A DNA stretch of 64,000 bases from CAVXNB01 sp963763085. Lineage in GTDB: Bacteria; Actinomycetota; Acidimicrobiia; Acidimicrobiales; Bog-793. Position 1 is the stretch's first letter. Every line of letters starts with the position of its first letter. Where the stretch lies: contig CAVXNB010000002.1 in assembly GCA_963763085.1 (NCBI GenBank), positions 1-64,000 of the forward strand, in the 5' to 3' direction. The position numbers and the translations under genes are program-made. Below are positions 17,876 through 26,518 of this stretch, in pieces. Below the pieces are notes generated by a model, which did no database searches, was not told the DNA's origin, and worked only from the letters and a program-made list of their open reading frames with translations.

Positions 17876-19906
17876 CCGTCAGCCGGCGGTACCCGTTGCT
17901 GTTTTCTCCGCTTCGCGTCGGTCCGGTCACCGTCGAGAACCGGATCGTCTTCTCGGCCCACCTCACGAACTATGCCGAGGACGGTTTGCCGACCGACCAG
18001 CATGCGGCGTACTACGAGGCGCGCGCCGCCGGGGGCGCCGGGCTCGTGATCACCGAGGAGCACTCGGTCCACGTCACGGACTGGCCGTACGAGAAGCTCG
18101 TCCACGGCTTCGACCCGGCGGTGATCCCCGGCTACCGAAGGATCACCGACCGTGTGCACCGTCACGGCACGCCGATCTTCGCCCAGATCAACCACAACGG
18201 CGGCCAGGGCACCGGGATGTACTCGAGGCTTCAAGTCTGGGCTCCGTCCGCGGTCGCCGACCCGTTGTTCCGGGAGGTCCCCCAGGCGGTCGAGGAGTCG
18301 GAGATCGACGAGATCGTCGCCGGCTACGCCCAGGTGGCGGCTCATTGCGCGCAGGGAGGATTCGACGGCGTCGAGCTGCAGTGCTCCCACTCCTCGATCG
18401 TGCGGAGCTTCCTCTCGCCCGCTACGAACCTGCGGACCGACGGCTACGGCGGCTCGCTCGAGCGGCGCGCCCGGATCCTGTTCGAGATCCTGAGGCGCGG
18501 TCCGGGACACGTTGGGGACGAAGCTCGCCCTCGGCGTCCGGTTGTGCGGCGACGAGCTCATCGACGGGGGCACGACGATCACCGAAGCCGTGGCCGTGGC
18601 GCGGATGGTCGAGGAACAGGGCTGTGCCGACTACGTGAACACCTCGATCGGCGTGGCGACGGCGACGTTGTACATGATCGAGGCCTCGATGCACGTCCCA
18701 CCCGGCTACGCGAGCTTCATCCCGTCGGCCTTTCGTGACGCCGTTTCGCTTCCTGTCGTCGGGGCCGGACGGTACAAGGATCCGGCCCAGGCCGAGCGCG
18801 CCCTCCGCGCCGGCCACTGCGATCTGGTCGGTGTGGTGCGGGGCCAGATCGCCGATCCGGACTTCGCCGTGAAGGCGCGTTCCGGTCGAGCCGACACGAT
18901 CCGGCTGTGCCTCTCCTGCAACCAGGAGTGCGTCGGCCGCATGGGCCTCAACCGCTGGCTCGGATGCATCGAGAACCCCAGGACCGGGCGCGAGGCGGAG
19001 AGCGCCCTGCGCTCAGGCGCCCCCGCGCACCCCGGGCCGAGGACCGAGCGTGGCGCGGACGCCCAGCGCCGGCGGCCGGTCGTCCGGCGACGGCGGCGGG
19101 TCGTGGTGGCCGGCGCCGGCCCTGCCGGCCTGCAGGCGGCGATCGCTGCCGCCATCGCGGGTCATGAGGTGCTGGCCCTTGAGAAGGCCTCCGAGCCGGG
19201 CGGCCAGATACGCCTGGCGGCCACGGTCCCGAACCGTGCCGAGCTCGGCGATCTCGTGCGCAACCAGTTGGTCGAGTCGCGAGAGCTCGACGTCGAGCTC
19301 CGTCTCGGTGCCGAGGCGACGCTCGCAACCGTCATTGGCGAGCGGCCCGACGTCGTGATAGTCGCCACGGGCTCGCGTCCGGAACGGCCGTGGTGGGCCT
19401 CGGAGCTGCCACCCGGGGCGCCCGGCTTTGCCGACGTTGTCGATGTTCTCCAAGGCTCTGCCTCGCCCGAAGGCACGGTGCTCGTGGTCGACGAGGTTGG
19501 ATTCCACCAGGCGACGAGCGTCGCCGAGCTGCTCGCCGACCGCGGTTGCGCGGTGGAGATCGCCACGCCGGCGATGGTTGTGGGGCAGGATCTCGGCATC
19601 ACGCTGGACCTCGAGGGCTTCAACATGCGCGCGGCGGCGAAAGGGATCGCCCAGTCGACCGACCGCGTCGTGATGGGCCTCGAGCCCGGAGCCGCCCTAC
19701 TGCTCCACCATCCGACAGGGGTGATGGAGCGCCGGCTCGTGGACTGGGTGGTCATGGCCGGGCCTCCGGCTCCCGAAGACCATCTGTACCGGGAGCTCCG
19801 CGCCGGCGCACCCGAGCTCGAGGTTCGGCGCGTGGGCGACTGCGTGGCGCCACGCCGAGCTCACGCCGCCGTCGTCGAGGGCGACAGAGTCGGGTCGAGC
19901 CTGTGA
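17872..19906 (+). CDS. mycofactocin-associated FadH/OYE family oxidoreductase 2, one frameshift
   Basis: Paralogue of the preceding enzyme, overlapping it by ATGA. The barrel shows NRIVFSAHLTNYAEDGLPTD, FAQINHNGGQGTGMYS and LRTDGYGGSLERRARI. The cluster site is CLSCNQEC with the fourth Cys in LGCIENP. The FAD/NAD domain begins VVVAGAGPAGLQAAIAA. The first 208 residues are in frame 1 and the rest in frame 2. Removing one G at about 18499-18500 gives the expected LRRVRDTLGTKLALGVRL join. I take this as a single-base insertion, probably a sequencing error. The enzyme overlaps the following ETF alpha gene by GTGA, keeping one unbroken translational chain. Confidence -1.
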
Positions 19907-21012
19907 TCGCTGTCGTGCCCGTCCGGCGCGGGGAGCTCCCCGCCGGCGCCGACGAGGCGGTCGCCGAGGCGGGTGGCCGAGCCGTCGTCGCCGGGCAGGG
20001 CGCCCGTGCGGCGGCTTCGTTGCTGGCGTCGACCGTCGCCGGGGTCGGCGCCCGGGGGCCAGCGTCGCTGGCGCCGGCCGGCGCCGCGGTTCGGTACTGC
20101 GAGCTGGGCACGTTCCAGCCCGGGCGCTGGGCGTCGGGATTGGCCGGGCTCGTCGCGGCCGACGATGTGGTGCTCCTCCCGGCCTCGCCGGACGGGCGGG
20201 ACCTTGCGCCCCGGCTCGCCGCGGCCCTGCGCCGTCCTCTCTTCGCCGGCGCGCTTGCGGTGAGCCCGCAGCGGGTCGACCTCGTGCGGCTCGACGGAAA
20301 GCTGATCGAGCAGCACGAGCCGACCGGTGCGTTCGTGGCGACCCTGGTCCCGGGTTCACGGGCGGCGGCCCCGGACCACCGGGCTGCCGCCCCCGACACC
20401 CGGGCCGCCGGCCCCGGCACGCGGGCTGCCGCCCCCGACACCCGGCCCGCCCCCGCGGACCAGCGGGCTGCAGCCCAGGACACGCGGGCAGCCCCTGACA
20501 CCCGGCCCGCCCCGGCGGACGCCGGCGCGGCCCGTCAGCCGGAGGATCTCGACCTGGAGGAGGTCTGGATCGAGCTCGGTACAGAGGCCGACGCAGAACT
20601 GGTCGAGATCGTGGACGCTGATCCGGCGGTCGTCGATCTGGCCGAGGCGCAACGCGTGGTGGCGGGGGGCGCCGGGTTGACCGGTGACGGCGCCTTCGAC
20701 CGCCTGGCGGAGCTCGGGAGGTGGCTTCGTGCGTCCGTCGGCGCAACCCGCGTCGTCACCGACGCCGGGCTCGTCTCACACGAGCGCCAGATCGGGACGA
20801 CCGGCGTGTCGATCAACCCGCGCTGCTACGTCGCGTTCGGAATCTCGGGTGCGGCACAGCACGTCGGTGGTATCGGCGACCCCGAGCACATCGTGGCGGC
20901 GAACCTCGACGCGAGCTGTCCGATGATGGCGATGGCGGACCTGGCGCTCGTGACAGACGCCCGCGAGCTCGTGGAAGCCCTGCTCGTCCTCCTCGAGGCC
21001 GGCCGTGCCTGA
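19903..21012 (+). CDS. etfA: electron transfer flavoprotein alpha subunit (FixB-like)
   Basis: 369-aa ETF alpha/FixB. The C-terminal FAD domain is clear: VVTDAGLVSHERQIGTTG, NPRCYVAFGISGAAQHVGGI and HIVAANLDASCPMMAMADLA. The N-terminal alpha/beta domain (VIAVVPVRRGELPAG) is divergent. Between them, at about residues 150-210 (20350-20530), is a low-complexity linker of repeated RAAAPDT-like heptads that other ETF alphas lack. GTG 19903 overlaps the upstream stop. It should pair with the ETF beta at 22657 and pass electrons to FixC. The last codons are tandemly duplicated past the stop. Confidence -1.
   Translation: MIAVVPVRRGELPAGADEAVAEAGGRAVVAGQGARAAASLLASTVAGVGARGPASLAPAGAAVRYCELGTFQPGRWASGLAGLVAADDVVLLPASPDGRDLAPRLAAALRRPLFAGALAVSPQRVDLVRLDGKLIEQHEPTGAFVATLVPGSRAAAPDHRAAAPDTRAAGPGTRAAAPDTRPAPADQRAAAQDTRAAPDTRPAPADAGAARQPEDLDLEEVWIELGTEADAELVEIVDADPAVVDLAEAQRVVAGGAGLTGDGAFDRLAELGRWLRASVGATRVVTDAGLVSHERQIGTTGVSINPRCYVAFGISGAAQHVGGIGDPEHIVAANLDASCPMMAMADLALVTDARELVEALLVLLEAGRA
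20350..20530 (+). repeat. imperfect 21-bp repeats encoding an Ala/Pro/Asp-rich linker in etfA
   Basis: Units of the form CGGGCTGCCGCCCCCGACAC recur about eight times with drift, translating to RAAAPDT, RAAGPGT, RPAPADQ and similar. The array sits exactly between the two ETF alpha domains, so an insertion there would be tolerated. Confidence -1.
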
Positions 21013-21060
21013 GCGGCTCCACGCCCTCCTCCTCCTCGAGGCCGGCCGTGCCTGAGCGGT
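20986..21060 (+). repeat. 43-bp tandem duplication at the etfA-fixC junction
   Basis: CTCCTCGAGGCCGGCCGTGC plus CTGAGCGG occurs twice with a 43-bp offset (GTG at 21005 and at 21048). The first copy contains the etfA stop and a would-be fixC start in the overlapped arrangement typical of this operon. The second copy repeats the LLEAGRA-stop tail and supplies the fixC start now read. Confidence -1.
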
Positions 21061-22355
21061 TCGACGCGGTCGTCGTCGGCGCCGGCCCCGCCGGCGCCGC
21101 GGCCGCGCTCGTGCTCGCCCGCGCCCGGAAGTCGGTCTGCCTCCTCGAGCGCGGACCGTTCCCGGGTTCGAAGAACCTCTACGGGGGCGTGATCTACCCC
21201 GGTGTGTTGGACGGTCTGGTGCCCAACTGGCGCGAAACGCTGCCATTCGAGCGCTGGGTGACACGCCGCACGACGATGGCCCTGACGGCGACGCAGGCCG
21301 TATCCGTCGACTTTCGCACGCAGGCCTGGGGAACCGCGCCTTACAACGGCTGCACGGCGCTGCGGCCGAGGTTCGATGCCTGGCTCGCCGCCGAGGCGGA
21401 GGCGGCCGGCGCCGCCCTGGTGTGCTCGACCACGGCCACGGGGCTGCTCATCGACGAGCGGAGCGGCGCCGTGCGCGGGGTGCGCGTCGACCGGCCCGCG
21501 GGCGAGATCGAGGCGGGGATCGTCATCGCCTGCGAAGGGGTGAACGCCTTCCTCGCCCGGCAGGCCGGTTGCGCCGGCGCACCCGATCCGGCCGACTTCA
21601 CGCTCGGGGTCAAGGAAGTGCTGGCGATGGACCCGGCCGAGATCGACAAGCGGTTCGCCCTGGAGCGTGAGGAGGGTGCCGACCTCGAGATCCTCGGTTG
21701 CACAGGCAACGTCCCGGGAGGCGGCTTTCTGTATACGAACCGTGACTCGGTGGCCGTCGGCCTCGTCCTGCGGCTGCCTGAGCTGGCGGCGTCAGGCGTC
21801 CGCCCGGAGGACATGCTGGCGGACCTGAAGGCGCATCCCGCGATCCGGCCACTCGTCGCCGGCGGGGACCTCGTCGAGTACGGAGCGCATCTCATTCCCG
21901 AAGCCGGGTGGGACATGATGCCGAAGCTCGCGACCGCCGGGATGATGATCGCCGGCGACGCGGCGGCGATGTGCCTTGCCACGGGGATCTGGCTCGAGGG
22001 CGTCAATTTCGCGATCGGCTCGGGCGCGGCGGCGGGCGAGACCGCGGTCGAGGCGCTCGCCGCGGGTGACACGAGCGAGCCCGGCCTCGCCGGCTATCGC
22101 CGACGCCTGGAGACCAGCTTCGTGCTGGCCGACCACAAGAAGTTCCGCGCCGCCCACCGCCTCGTGCTGTCGGACCGCGTGCAGCACCGCTATCCCGATT
22201 TCGTCTGCAACCTGGTCGAGCAGATGTTCACGGTCGACAACGCCCGGCCGAAGCCGGGTCTTTTCAGTCTCACTCGGCGCCAGGCCCGCCGGTCCGGCCT
22301 GCGGCTGCACAATCTCGCCCGCGACGCGTACGACGCCCTCAGGTCGTTCGGATGA
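21048..22355 (+). CDS. fixC: FixC-type FAD-dependent electron transfer flavoprotein-quinone oxidoreductase
   Basis: 435-aa FAD protein of the ETF-QO/FixC family. FixC passes electrons from ETF towards the quinone pool at the membrane face. The N-terminal dinucleotide fold is VVVGAGPAGAAAALVLARA, followed by the family signature GSKNLYGGVIYPGVL. FTLGVKEVLAMDP and MIAGDAAAMCLATGIWLEGV are also family features. GTG 21048 sits in the second copy of a 43-bp duplication. It overlaps fixX by ATGA. Because a separate FixX is encoded next, this is FixC rather than a full-length ETF-QO with its own ferredoxin domain. Confidence -1.
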   Translation: MPERFDAVVVGAGPAGAAAALVLARARKSVCLLERGPFPGSKNLYGGVIYPGVLDGLVPNWRETLPFERWVTRRTTMALTATQAVSVDFRTQAWGTAPYNGCTALRPRFDAWLAAEAEAAGAALVCSTTATGLLIDERSGAVRGVRVDRPAGEIEAGIVIACEGVNAFLARQAGCAGAPDPADFTLGVKEVLAMDPAEIDKRFALEREEGADLEILGCTGNVPGGGFLYTNRDSVAVGLVLRLPELAASGVRPEDMLADLKAHPAIRPLVAGGDLVEYGAHLIPEAGWDMMPKLATAGMMIAGDAAAMCLATGIWLEGVNFAIGSGAAAGETAVEALAAGDTSEPGLAGYRRRLETSFVLADHKKFRAAHRLVLSDRVQHRYPDFVCNLVEQMFTVDNARPKPGLFSLTRRQARRSGLRLHNLARDAYDALRSFG

Positions 22356-22654
22356 CGGGCGCGGGACGTTCTGCCGGCATCTCGTTCGAGGACCGGATGG
22401 CCACCACCGAGTTCCGGGTGGCCCCGGAGGCGCACATCACGATCGGCGGCGACACCTGCCGTGGCTGTACGACCAAGGCCTGCGTCGGGGCGTGTCCCGC
22501 AGGCCTGTTCGTGAAGACGTCCGACGGAGGCGTGCTCTTCAACTACGAGCAGTGCTTCGAGTGCGGCGCCTGCTACCTCGTCTGCAACGCCGCCGGTGCG
22601 ATCACCTGGAGCTATCCCGAGGGCGGTTCGGGCGTCGTGTTCCGGCGGACCTGA
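22352..22654 (+). CDS. fixX: FixX-type ferredoxin
   Basis: 100-aa ferredoxin-like partner of FixC. Cysteines lie in DTCRGCTTKACVGACPAGLF and in the second cluster motif QCFECGACYLVCN, matching FixX. FixX supplies the iron-sulfur relay that the C-terminus of eukaryotic ETF-QO carries in cis. ATG 22352 overlaps the fixC stop. The next gene begins 2 bases after the stop. The order etfA-fixC-fixX-etfB differs from the usual fixABCX, where the two ETF subunits are adjacent. Confidence -1.
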   Translation: MTGAGRSAGISFEDRMATTEFRVAPEAHITIGGDTCRGCTTKACVGACPAGLFVKTSDGGVLFNYEQCFECGACYLVCNAAGAITWSYPEGGSGVVFRRT

Positions 22655-22656
22655 CC

Positions 22657-23580
22657 GTGAACGGCACTGGGTCGACCGGGCTCGTGATCGCGGCATGCTG
22701 CAAGCTCGTCGACCGGGTCGAGGTGGACGCGCTGAGCGGGGCGGTGCGCGTCGAGCCGAACTCCGCTGGCATGTCGCCGGCCGACGAGGCCGCCCTCGAG
22801 TGGGCCCTGCGGATCGCGGAGGCCTGGAACGGCTCGGTCGTGGCGGTGACGGCGGGGCCGGCGCAGGCCGACCAGGTCCTGCGGGAGGCGATCGCAGCGG
22901 GTGCCGTGCGCGCCGTGCGCGTCGATCTCGATCGGCGGGCGGCCAGCGCGGCGGTCGCCGCCGGCCTCGCCCTGGCGCTGCGTGACGCGGCCGTGGTCTG
23001 TTGCGGGGACGCCAGCCTCGACCGTGGCACGGGCGCCGTGCCGGCCTTCCTTGCCGGCGAGCTCGGTGCCGAGCAGGCGCTCGGGCTGGTCGGACTCCAC
23101 CTGCCCGAACCCGATGAGGCCGGTCCGCCGAGGCTGCGGGCCGAGCGTCGCCTCGACCGCGGACGGCGTGAGCACCTGGTCGTCTCGCTTCCTTGCGTGG
23201 TCTCGGTCGAGGCGCACACGGCCCGCCTCCGGCGCGCCCCGCTTGATCGCGTGCTCGCCTCGCACGACGCCGCCGTCGAGCTCACGACGGCTCAAGCGCC
23301 GGCCCGGCTGCGCGCCGGCAGCCTCGCCGGCGCGCTCTCCGGCGGCGACGTCGAAGGTCACGACGCCAGTGGCGGCGCGGCACCGGTGCGGACCGCCCCG
23401 TTCCGGCCGCGGCCGCGCGTCGTGCCGGCGCCGGCCTCGTCGCTCCCTGCACGCGAGCGCGTGCTCTCCCTCCTCGGCGGGCCGGCCGGACGGGCGCCGG
23501 CCCGAACGCTGCACCTGCCCGCGGTCGAGGCCGCCGCCGTGCTGCTCGAGACGCTCGACTCCTGGGGCGAGCTTCCGTGA
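22657..23580 (+). CDS. etfB: electron transfer flavoprotein beta subunit (FixA-like)
   Basis: 307-aa ETF beta, longer than typical (about 250-265 aa). ETF beta features are the strand-helix ALEWALRIAEAWNGSVVAVT, the loop DQVLREAIAAGAVRAVRV and VVCCGDASLDRGTGAVPAFL followed by AGELG. LVVSLPCVVSVE is the conserved LP-x-V-type stretch. The C-terminal extension (from APVRTAPFRPRPRVV) is Pro/Arg-rich and ends LLETLDSWGELP, similar in placement to the C-terminal helix that contacts ETF alpha. Start GTG 22657 follows the fixX stop by 2 bases. Divergence from ordinary ETF beta suggests a dedicated version for this operon (inference). Confidence -1.
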   Translation: MNGTGSTGLVIAACCKLVDRVEVDALSGAVRVEPNSAGMSPADEAALEWALRIAEAWNGSVVAVTAGPAQADQVLREAIAAGAVRAVRVDLDRRAASAAVAAGLALALRDAAVVCCGDASLDRGTGAVPAFLAGELGAEQALGLVGLHLPEPDEAGPPRLRAERRLDRGRREHLVVSLPCVVSVEAHTARLRRAPLDRVLASHDAAVELTTAQAPARLRAGSLAGALSGGDVEGHDASGGAAPVRTAPFRPRPRVVPAPASSLPARERVLSLLGGPAGRAPARTLHLPAVEAAAVLLETLDSWGELP

Positions 23581-23584
23581 CACG

Positions 23585-24379
23585 ATGACCGGAATGCAAG
23601 GACCCGTCGCAATCGTCACCGGAGCGGCCCGCGGGATCGGGGCGGCGACTGCGATCCTGCTCGCGTCAGAGGGCTGGAAGATCGTGCTCGTCGACGCCTG
23701 CGCGGACGTACCCGGCGCCGGGTACGCCATGGCCACGCGGGCCGAGCTCGACGGGACCGTCGCCGCTTGTGGCGAGGCGATCGGGGTCATCTCCGACGTC
23801 CGTGACCAGGTCGGGCTCGACATGGCGGTGGCGGAGGCGGTCGACCGCTACGGCGGTCTGGACGCTGCCGTCGCGTGTGCCGGCGTCGTCGCCGGCGGCC
23901 CGAACGCATGGGATCTCGAGGAGGCGACCTGGGAGACCCTGCTCGCGGTGAACCTCACGGGCGTCTGGCGCCTTGCGCGAGCCGCGGTCCCGGAGTTGTT
24001 GAGGCGGCCGGTGCCGAGGAGGGGGCGCTTCGTGGCGGTGGCGTCCGCAGGGGGATCGGTCGGCCTGCCACGGCTCGCCGGCTACGCAGCCGCCAAGCAC
24101 GGCGTCGTCGGGCTCGTCCGGAGCCTCGCCGCCGAGCTCGGGCCCGAGGGCGTAACGGCCAACGCCGTCGCTCCCGGCTCGACTCGTACGGCGGCCCTCG
24201 ACGCCAGCGCGGTGGTCTACGGGCTCGAGGACCCGGAGGCGTTCCGCGTCCACCACCTCGATCAACGGCTCCTCGAGCCGGGGGAGATCGCGGCCGCGAT
24301 CGGTTTCCTGTGCAGCGAGGCGGCCAGCGGCATCACCGGAGCGGTGCTGCCGGTGGACGCCGGAATGACGGCTCGCTGA
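23585..24379 (+). CDS. mycofactocin-type SDR family oxidoreductase
   Basis: 264-aa short-chain dehydrogenase. TGAARGIGAATAILLASEGW is the cofactor turn and KIVLVDACAD gives an Asp after strand 2, favouring NAD over NADP. Next come the unusually long loop VPGAGYAMATRAELDGTVAA, CAGVVAG and VASAGGSVGLPRLAGYAAAK with the catalytic Tyr and Lys. The insertion after VDAC is characteristic of SDRs that co-occur with mycofactocin and hold NAD non-exchangeably, as known for that subfamily. It starts 4 bp after the etfB stop, so it belongs to the same operon. The substrate alcohol is unknown. Confidence -1.
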   Translation: MTGMQGPVAIVTGAARGIGAATAILLASEGWKIVLVDACADVPGAGYAMATRAELDGTVAACGEAIGVISDVRDQVGLDMAVAEAVDRYGGLDAAVACAGVVAGGPNAWDLEEATWETLLAVNLTGVWRLARAAVPELLRRPVPRRGRFVAVASAGGSVGLPRLAGYAAAKHGVVGLVRSLAAELGPEGVTANAVAPGSTRTAALDASAVVYGLEDPEAFRVHHLDQRLLEPGEIAAAIGFLCSEAASGITGAVLPVDAGMTAR

Positions 24380-24419
24380 GGGGGCTCGGCCGAGCGGCAT
24401 CGCCGAAATTCTGCGGTGG

Positions 24420-24425
24420 TACCGT
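24420..24425 (+). promoter_or_regulatory. -10-like TACCGT upstream of the NDMA-type alcohol dehydrogenase
   Basis: TACCGT lies 35 bp before the GTG at 24460, with a good ribosome site GAGAGGGGAAG at 24444-24454 between them. The gene may therefore have its own promoter. Confidence -1.
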
Positions 24426-24459
24426 CGAGCCGGAGTCTGTTCCGAGAGGGGAAGAGCCC

Positions 24460-25572
24460 GTGAAGACCCACGCAGCGGTGTTGCACGAGATGCACGCGCC
24501 CTGGCAGATCGAGGAAGTCGAGCTGAGCGAGCCGGGCCCCGAGTCCGTGCTCGTCCGGATGGCGGCTGCGGGGATCTGTCACTCCGACGAGCACGTCGTC
24601 ACCGGCGACCTGCCGGTCCCTTTGCCGTTCGTCGGTGGCCACGAGGGCGCCGGAATCGTCGAGAGCGTCGGTGAGCGCGTGCGGAGCGTCGCCCCGGGAG
24701 ATCACGTCGTCATGAGCTTCATCCCGAGTTGCGGCACGTGCCGGTGGTGCTCCAGTGGCCGTCAGAGCCTGTGCGACCTCGGGGCCAAGCTCATGCTGGG
24801 AACCCCGATCGACGGAAGTGAACCGTTCATGCGGCTCGACGGCGCGCCGATCCCGCCGTTTCTCCTCGTCGGGTGCTTTGCCCGGCACCAAGTCATGCAC
24901 GAGGCGTCAGTGATCAAGATCGATCCTGAGATCCCGCTCGAACAGGCGGCACTCGTCAGCTGCGGTGTCACGACCGGGTGGGGCTCGGCGGTGTACGTGG
25001 CGAGAGTGGCACCCGGAGACGTCGTCGTGGTGGTGGGCGCCGGAGGCGTCGGCGTAAACGCCGTCCAGGGAGCGCGCAACGCGGGCGCGAAGTGGATCGT
25101 GGCGGTCGACCCCGTCGAATACAAGCGCGACAAGGCCAAGACCTTCGGCGCCACGCACGTGGCCCCGGACGTGTTCGCCGCTTACGCCCTCGTCCGCGAG
25201 CTGACGCGGGGCGAGCTTGCCGACTCGGCGATCATCACGACCGGGATCGCGAGCGGCGATCTCATCGGGCCGACGATGAGCCTCGTGTCCAAAGGTGGCG
25301 CTGTCGTGGTCACGGCCCTGTCTCCCATCGCACAGTCCGAGGTGCAGATGAGCCTGTTCGAGCTCACGCTCTTCCAGAAAGAGCTCCGCGGCGCGCTCTT
25401 CGGCGGAGGCAATCCCCGGGCCGACATCCCCAAGCTGCTCTCGCTCTACAAGAGCGGGCAGCTCATGCTCGACGAGCTCGTGACTCGCACGTACCCGCTC
25501 GACGGCATCAACGACGGCTTCCAGGACCTGCGCGACGGCCGCAACATCCGGGGCGTGCTCGTCTTCGACTGA
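24460..25572 (+). CDS. NDMA-dependent, mycofactocin-linked zinc alcohol dehydrogenase
   Basis: 370-aa medium-chain zinc dehydrogenase. The catalytic zinc ligands are in AAGICHSDEH and GGHEGAGIVE. The structural zinc four-cysteine loop is CGTCRWCSSGRQSLC. The nucleotide fold is VVVVGAGGVGVNAVQGARNA. The sequence KLMLGTPIDGSEPFM and the FARHQVMHEASVIKI region resemble the nicotinoprotein alcohol dehydrogenases assayed with nitrosodimethylaniline, which keep NADH bound and use mycofactocin as the in vivo acceptor. It sits 80 bp downstream of the SDR and completes the redox block. Start GTG 24460 has the best ribosome site. Confidence -1.
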   Translation: MKTHAAVLHEMHAPWQIEEVELSEPGPESVLVRMAAAGICHSDEHVVTGDLPVPLPFVGGHEGAGIVESVGERVRSVAPGDHVVMSFIPSCGTCRWCSSGRQSLCDLGAKLMLGTPIDGSEPFMRLDGAPIPPFLLVGCFARHQVMHEASVIKIDPEIPLEQAALVSCGVTTGWGSAVYVARVAPGDVVVVVGAGGVGVNAVQGARNAGAKWIVAVDPVEYKRDKAKTFGATHVAPDVFAAYALVRELTRGELADSAIITTGIASGDLIGPTMSLVSKGGAVVVTALSPIAQSEVQMSLFELTLFQKELRGALFGGGNPRADIPKLLSLYKSGQLMLDELVTRTYPLDGINDGFQDLRDGRNIRGVLVFD

Positions 25573-25669
25573 CTTGCTCGACCTGGGCGGATCGGCACCG
25601 TGGCACGCCGGCGCCTTCACCGCTACAGGGACCGGAGACGGGGAACGGGGATGGGGTCGCGCCCCGGAT

Positions 25670-25675
25670 TAGCCT
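25670..25675 (+). promoter_or_regulatory. -10 element TAGCCT, leaderless promoter of menB
   Basis: TAGCCT ends 6 bp before the ATG at 25682, and there is no Shine-Dalgarno sequence. The spacing predicts a leaderless mRNA. Confidence -1.
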
Positions 25676-25681
25676 GCAGCA

Positions 25682-26518
25682 ATGGCCGCCACACAATGGA
25701 CCAGAAACGGCGACTTTCATGACATCCGCTACGAGACCACCGACGGGATCGCGAAGGTCACCATCTGCCGGCCGGAGGTCCGCAACGCGTTCCGGCCGCA
25801 GACCCTCTTCGAGCTGTCCCGCGCGTTCGACATGGGCCGCGACGACCCGGACGTCGGCGTCATCGTCCTGACGGGTGAGGGCCCGGACGCGTTCTGCTCG
25901 GGAGGCGATCAGCGGATACGCGGTGACGACGGCTACCTCGGCGACGACGAGGTAGCCAAGCGCGGCATCGGCCGGCTGAACGTCCTCGACCTCCAGGTGC
26001 AGATCCGCCGGCTCCCCAAGCCCGTTGTCGCCATGGTGGCGGGCTACGCGATCGGGGGCGGCCATGTCCTCCACCTGGTGTGTGACCTGACGATCGCGGC
26101 GGACAACGCCCGTTTCGGCCAGACGGGCCCCAAGGTCGGAAGCTTCGACGGGGGCTATGGCGCCGGACTGCTCGCAAGGACGATCGGGCTCAAGCGCGCC
26201 AAGGAGATCTGGTTCCTCTGCCGCCAGTACGACGCCGCCCAGGCGCTCGAATGGGGACTCGTGAATGCCGTCGTGCCGCTGGAGAGTCTCGAGTCGGAGA
26301 CCCTGCAGTGGTGCCGCGAGATGCTCGCCCTCTCGCCGATCGCGCTCCGGATGCTCAAGGCGAGCTTCAACGCAGCCGACGACGGCCTGGCCGGCATCCA
26401 ACAGCTGGCGGGCGACGCCACGATGCTCTTCTACATGTCCGAAGAAGCCCAGGAGGGACGAAACGCGTATGTCGAGAAACGCCGCCCCGACTTCTCCCGC
26501 TTCCCGCGGCGCCCCTGA
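25682..26518 (+). CDS. menB: 1,4-dihydroxy-2-naphthoyl-CoA synthase
   Basis: 278-aa crotonase-fold enzyme that closes the second ring in menaquinone synthesis. The motifs are MenB-like rather than enoyl-CoA hydratase-like: RPEVRNAFRPQTLFEL, FCSGGDQRIRG, MVAGYAIGGGHVLHLVCDLT, FGQTGPKVGSFDGGYG, AKEIWFLCRQYDAAQALEWG, and the C-terminal TMLFYMSEEAQEGRNAYVEK with RRPDF. The Asp in SFDGG and the GGG oxyanion loop are present. menA begins inside its last 50 bases, so the two are coupled. Confidence -1.
   Translation: MAATQWTRNGDFHDIRYETTDGIAKVTICRPEVRNAFRPQTLFELSRAFDMGRDDPDVGVIVLTGEGPDAFCSGGDQRIRGDDGYLGDDEVAKRGIGRLNVLDLQVQIRRLPKPVVAMVAGYAIGGGHVLHLVCDLTIAADNARFGQTGPKVGSFDGGYGAGLLARTIGLKRAKEIWFLCRQYDAAQALEWGLVNAVVPLESLESETLQWCREMLALSPIALRMLKASFNAADDGLAGIQQLAGDATMLFYMSEEAQEGRNAYVEKRRPDFSRFPRRP

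Noticed and set aside
21005..21060. A 16-residue peptide gene (VPERLHALLLLEAGRA) between etfA and fixC
   Set aside because: It is a by-product of the 43-bp duplication and simply repeats the etfA tail.
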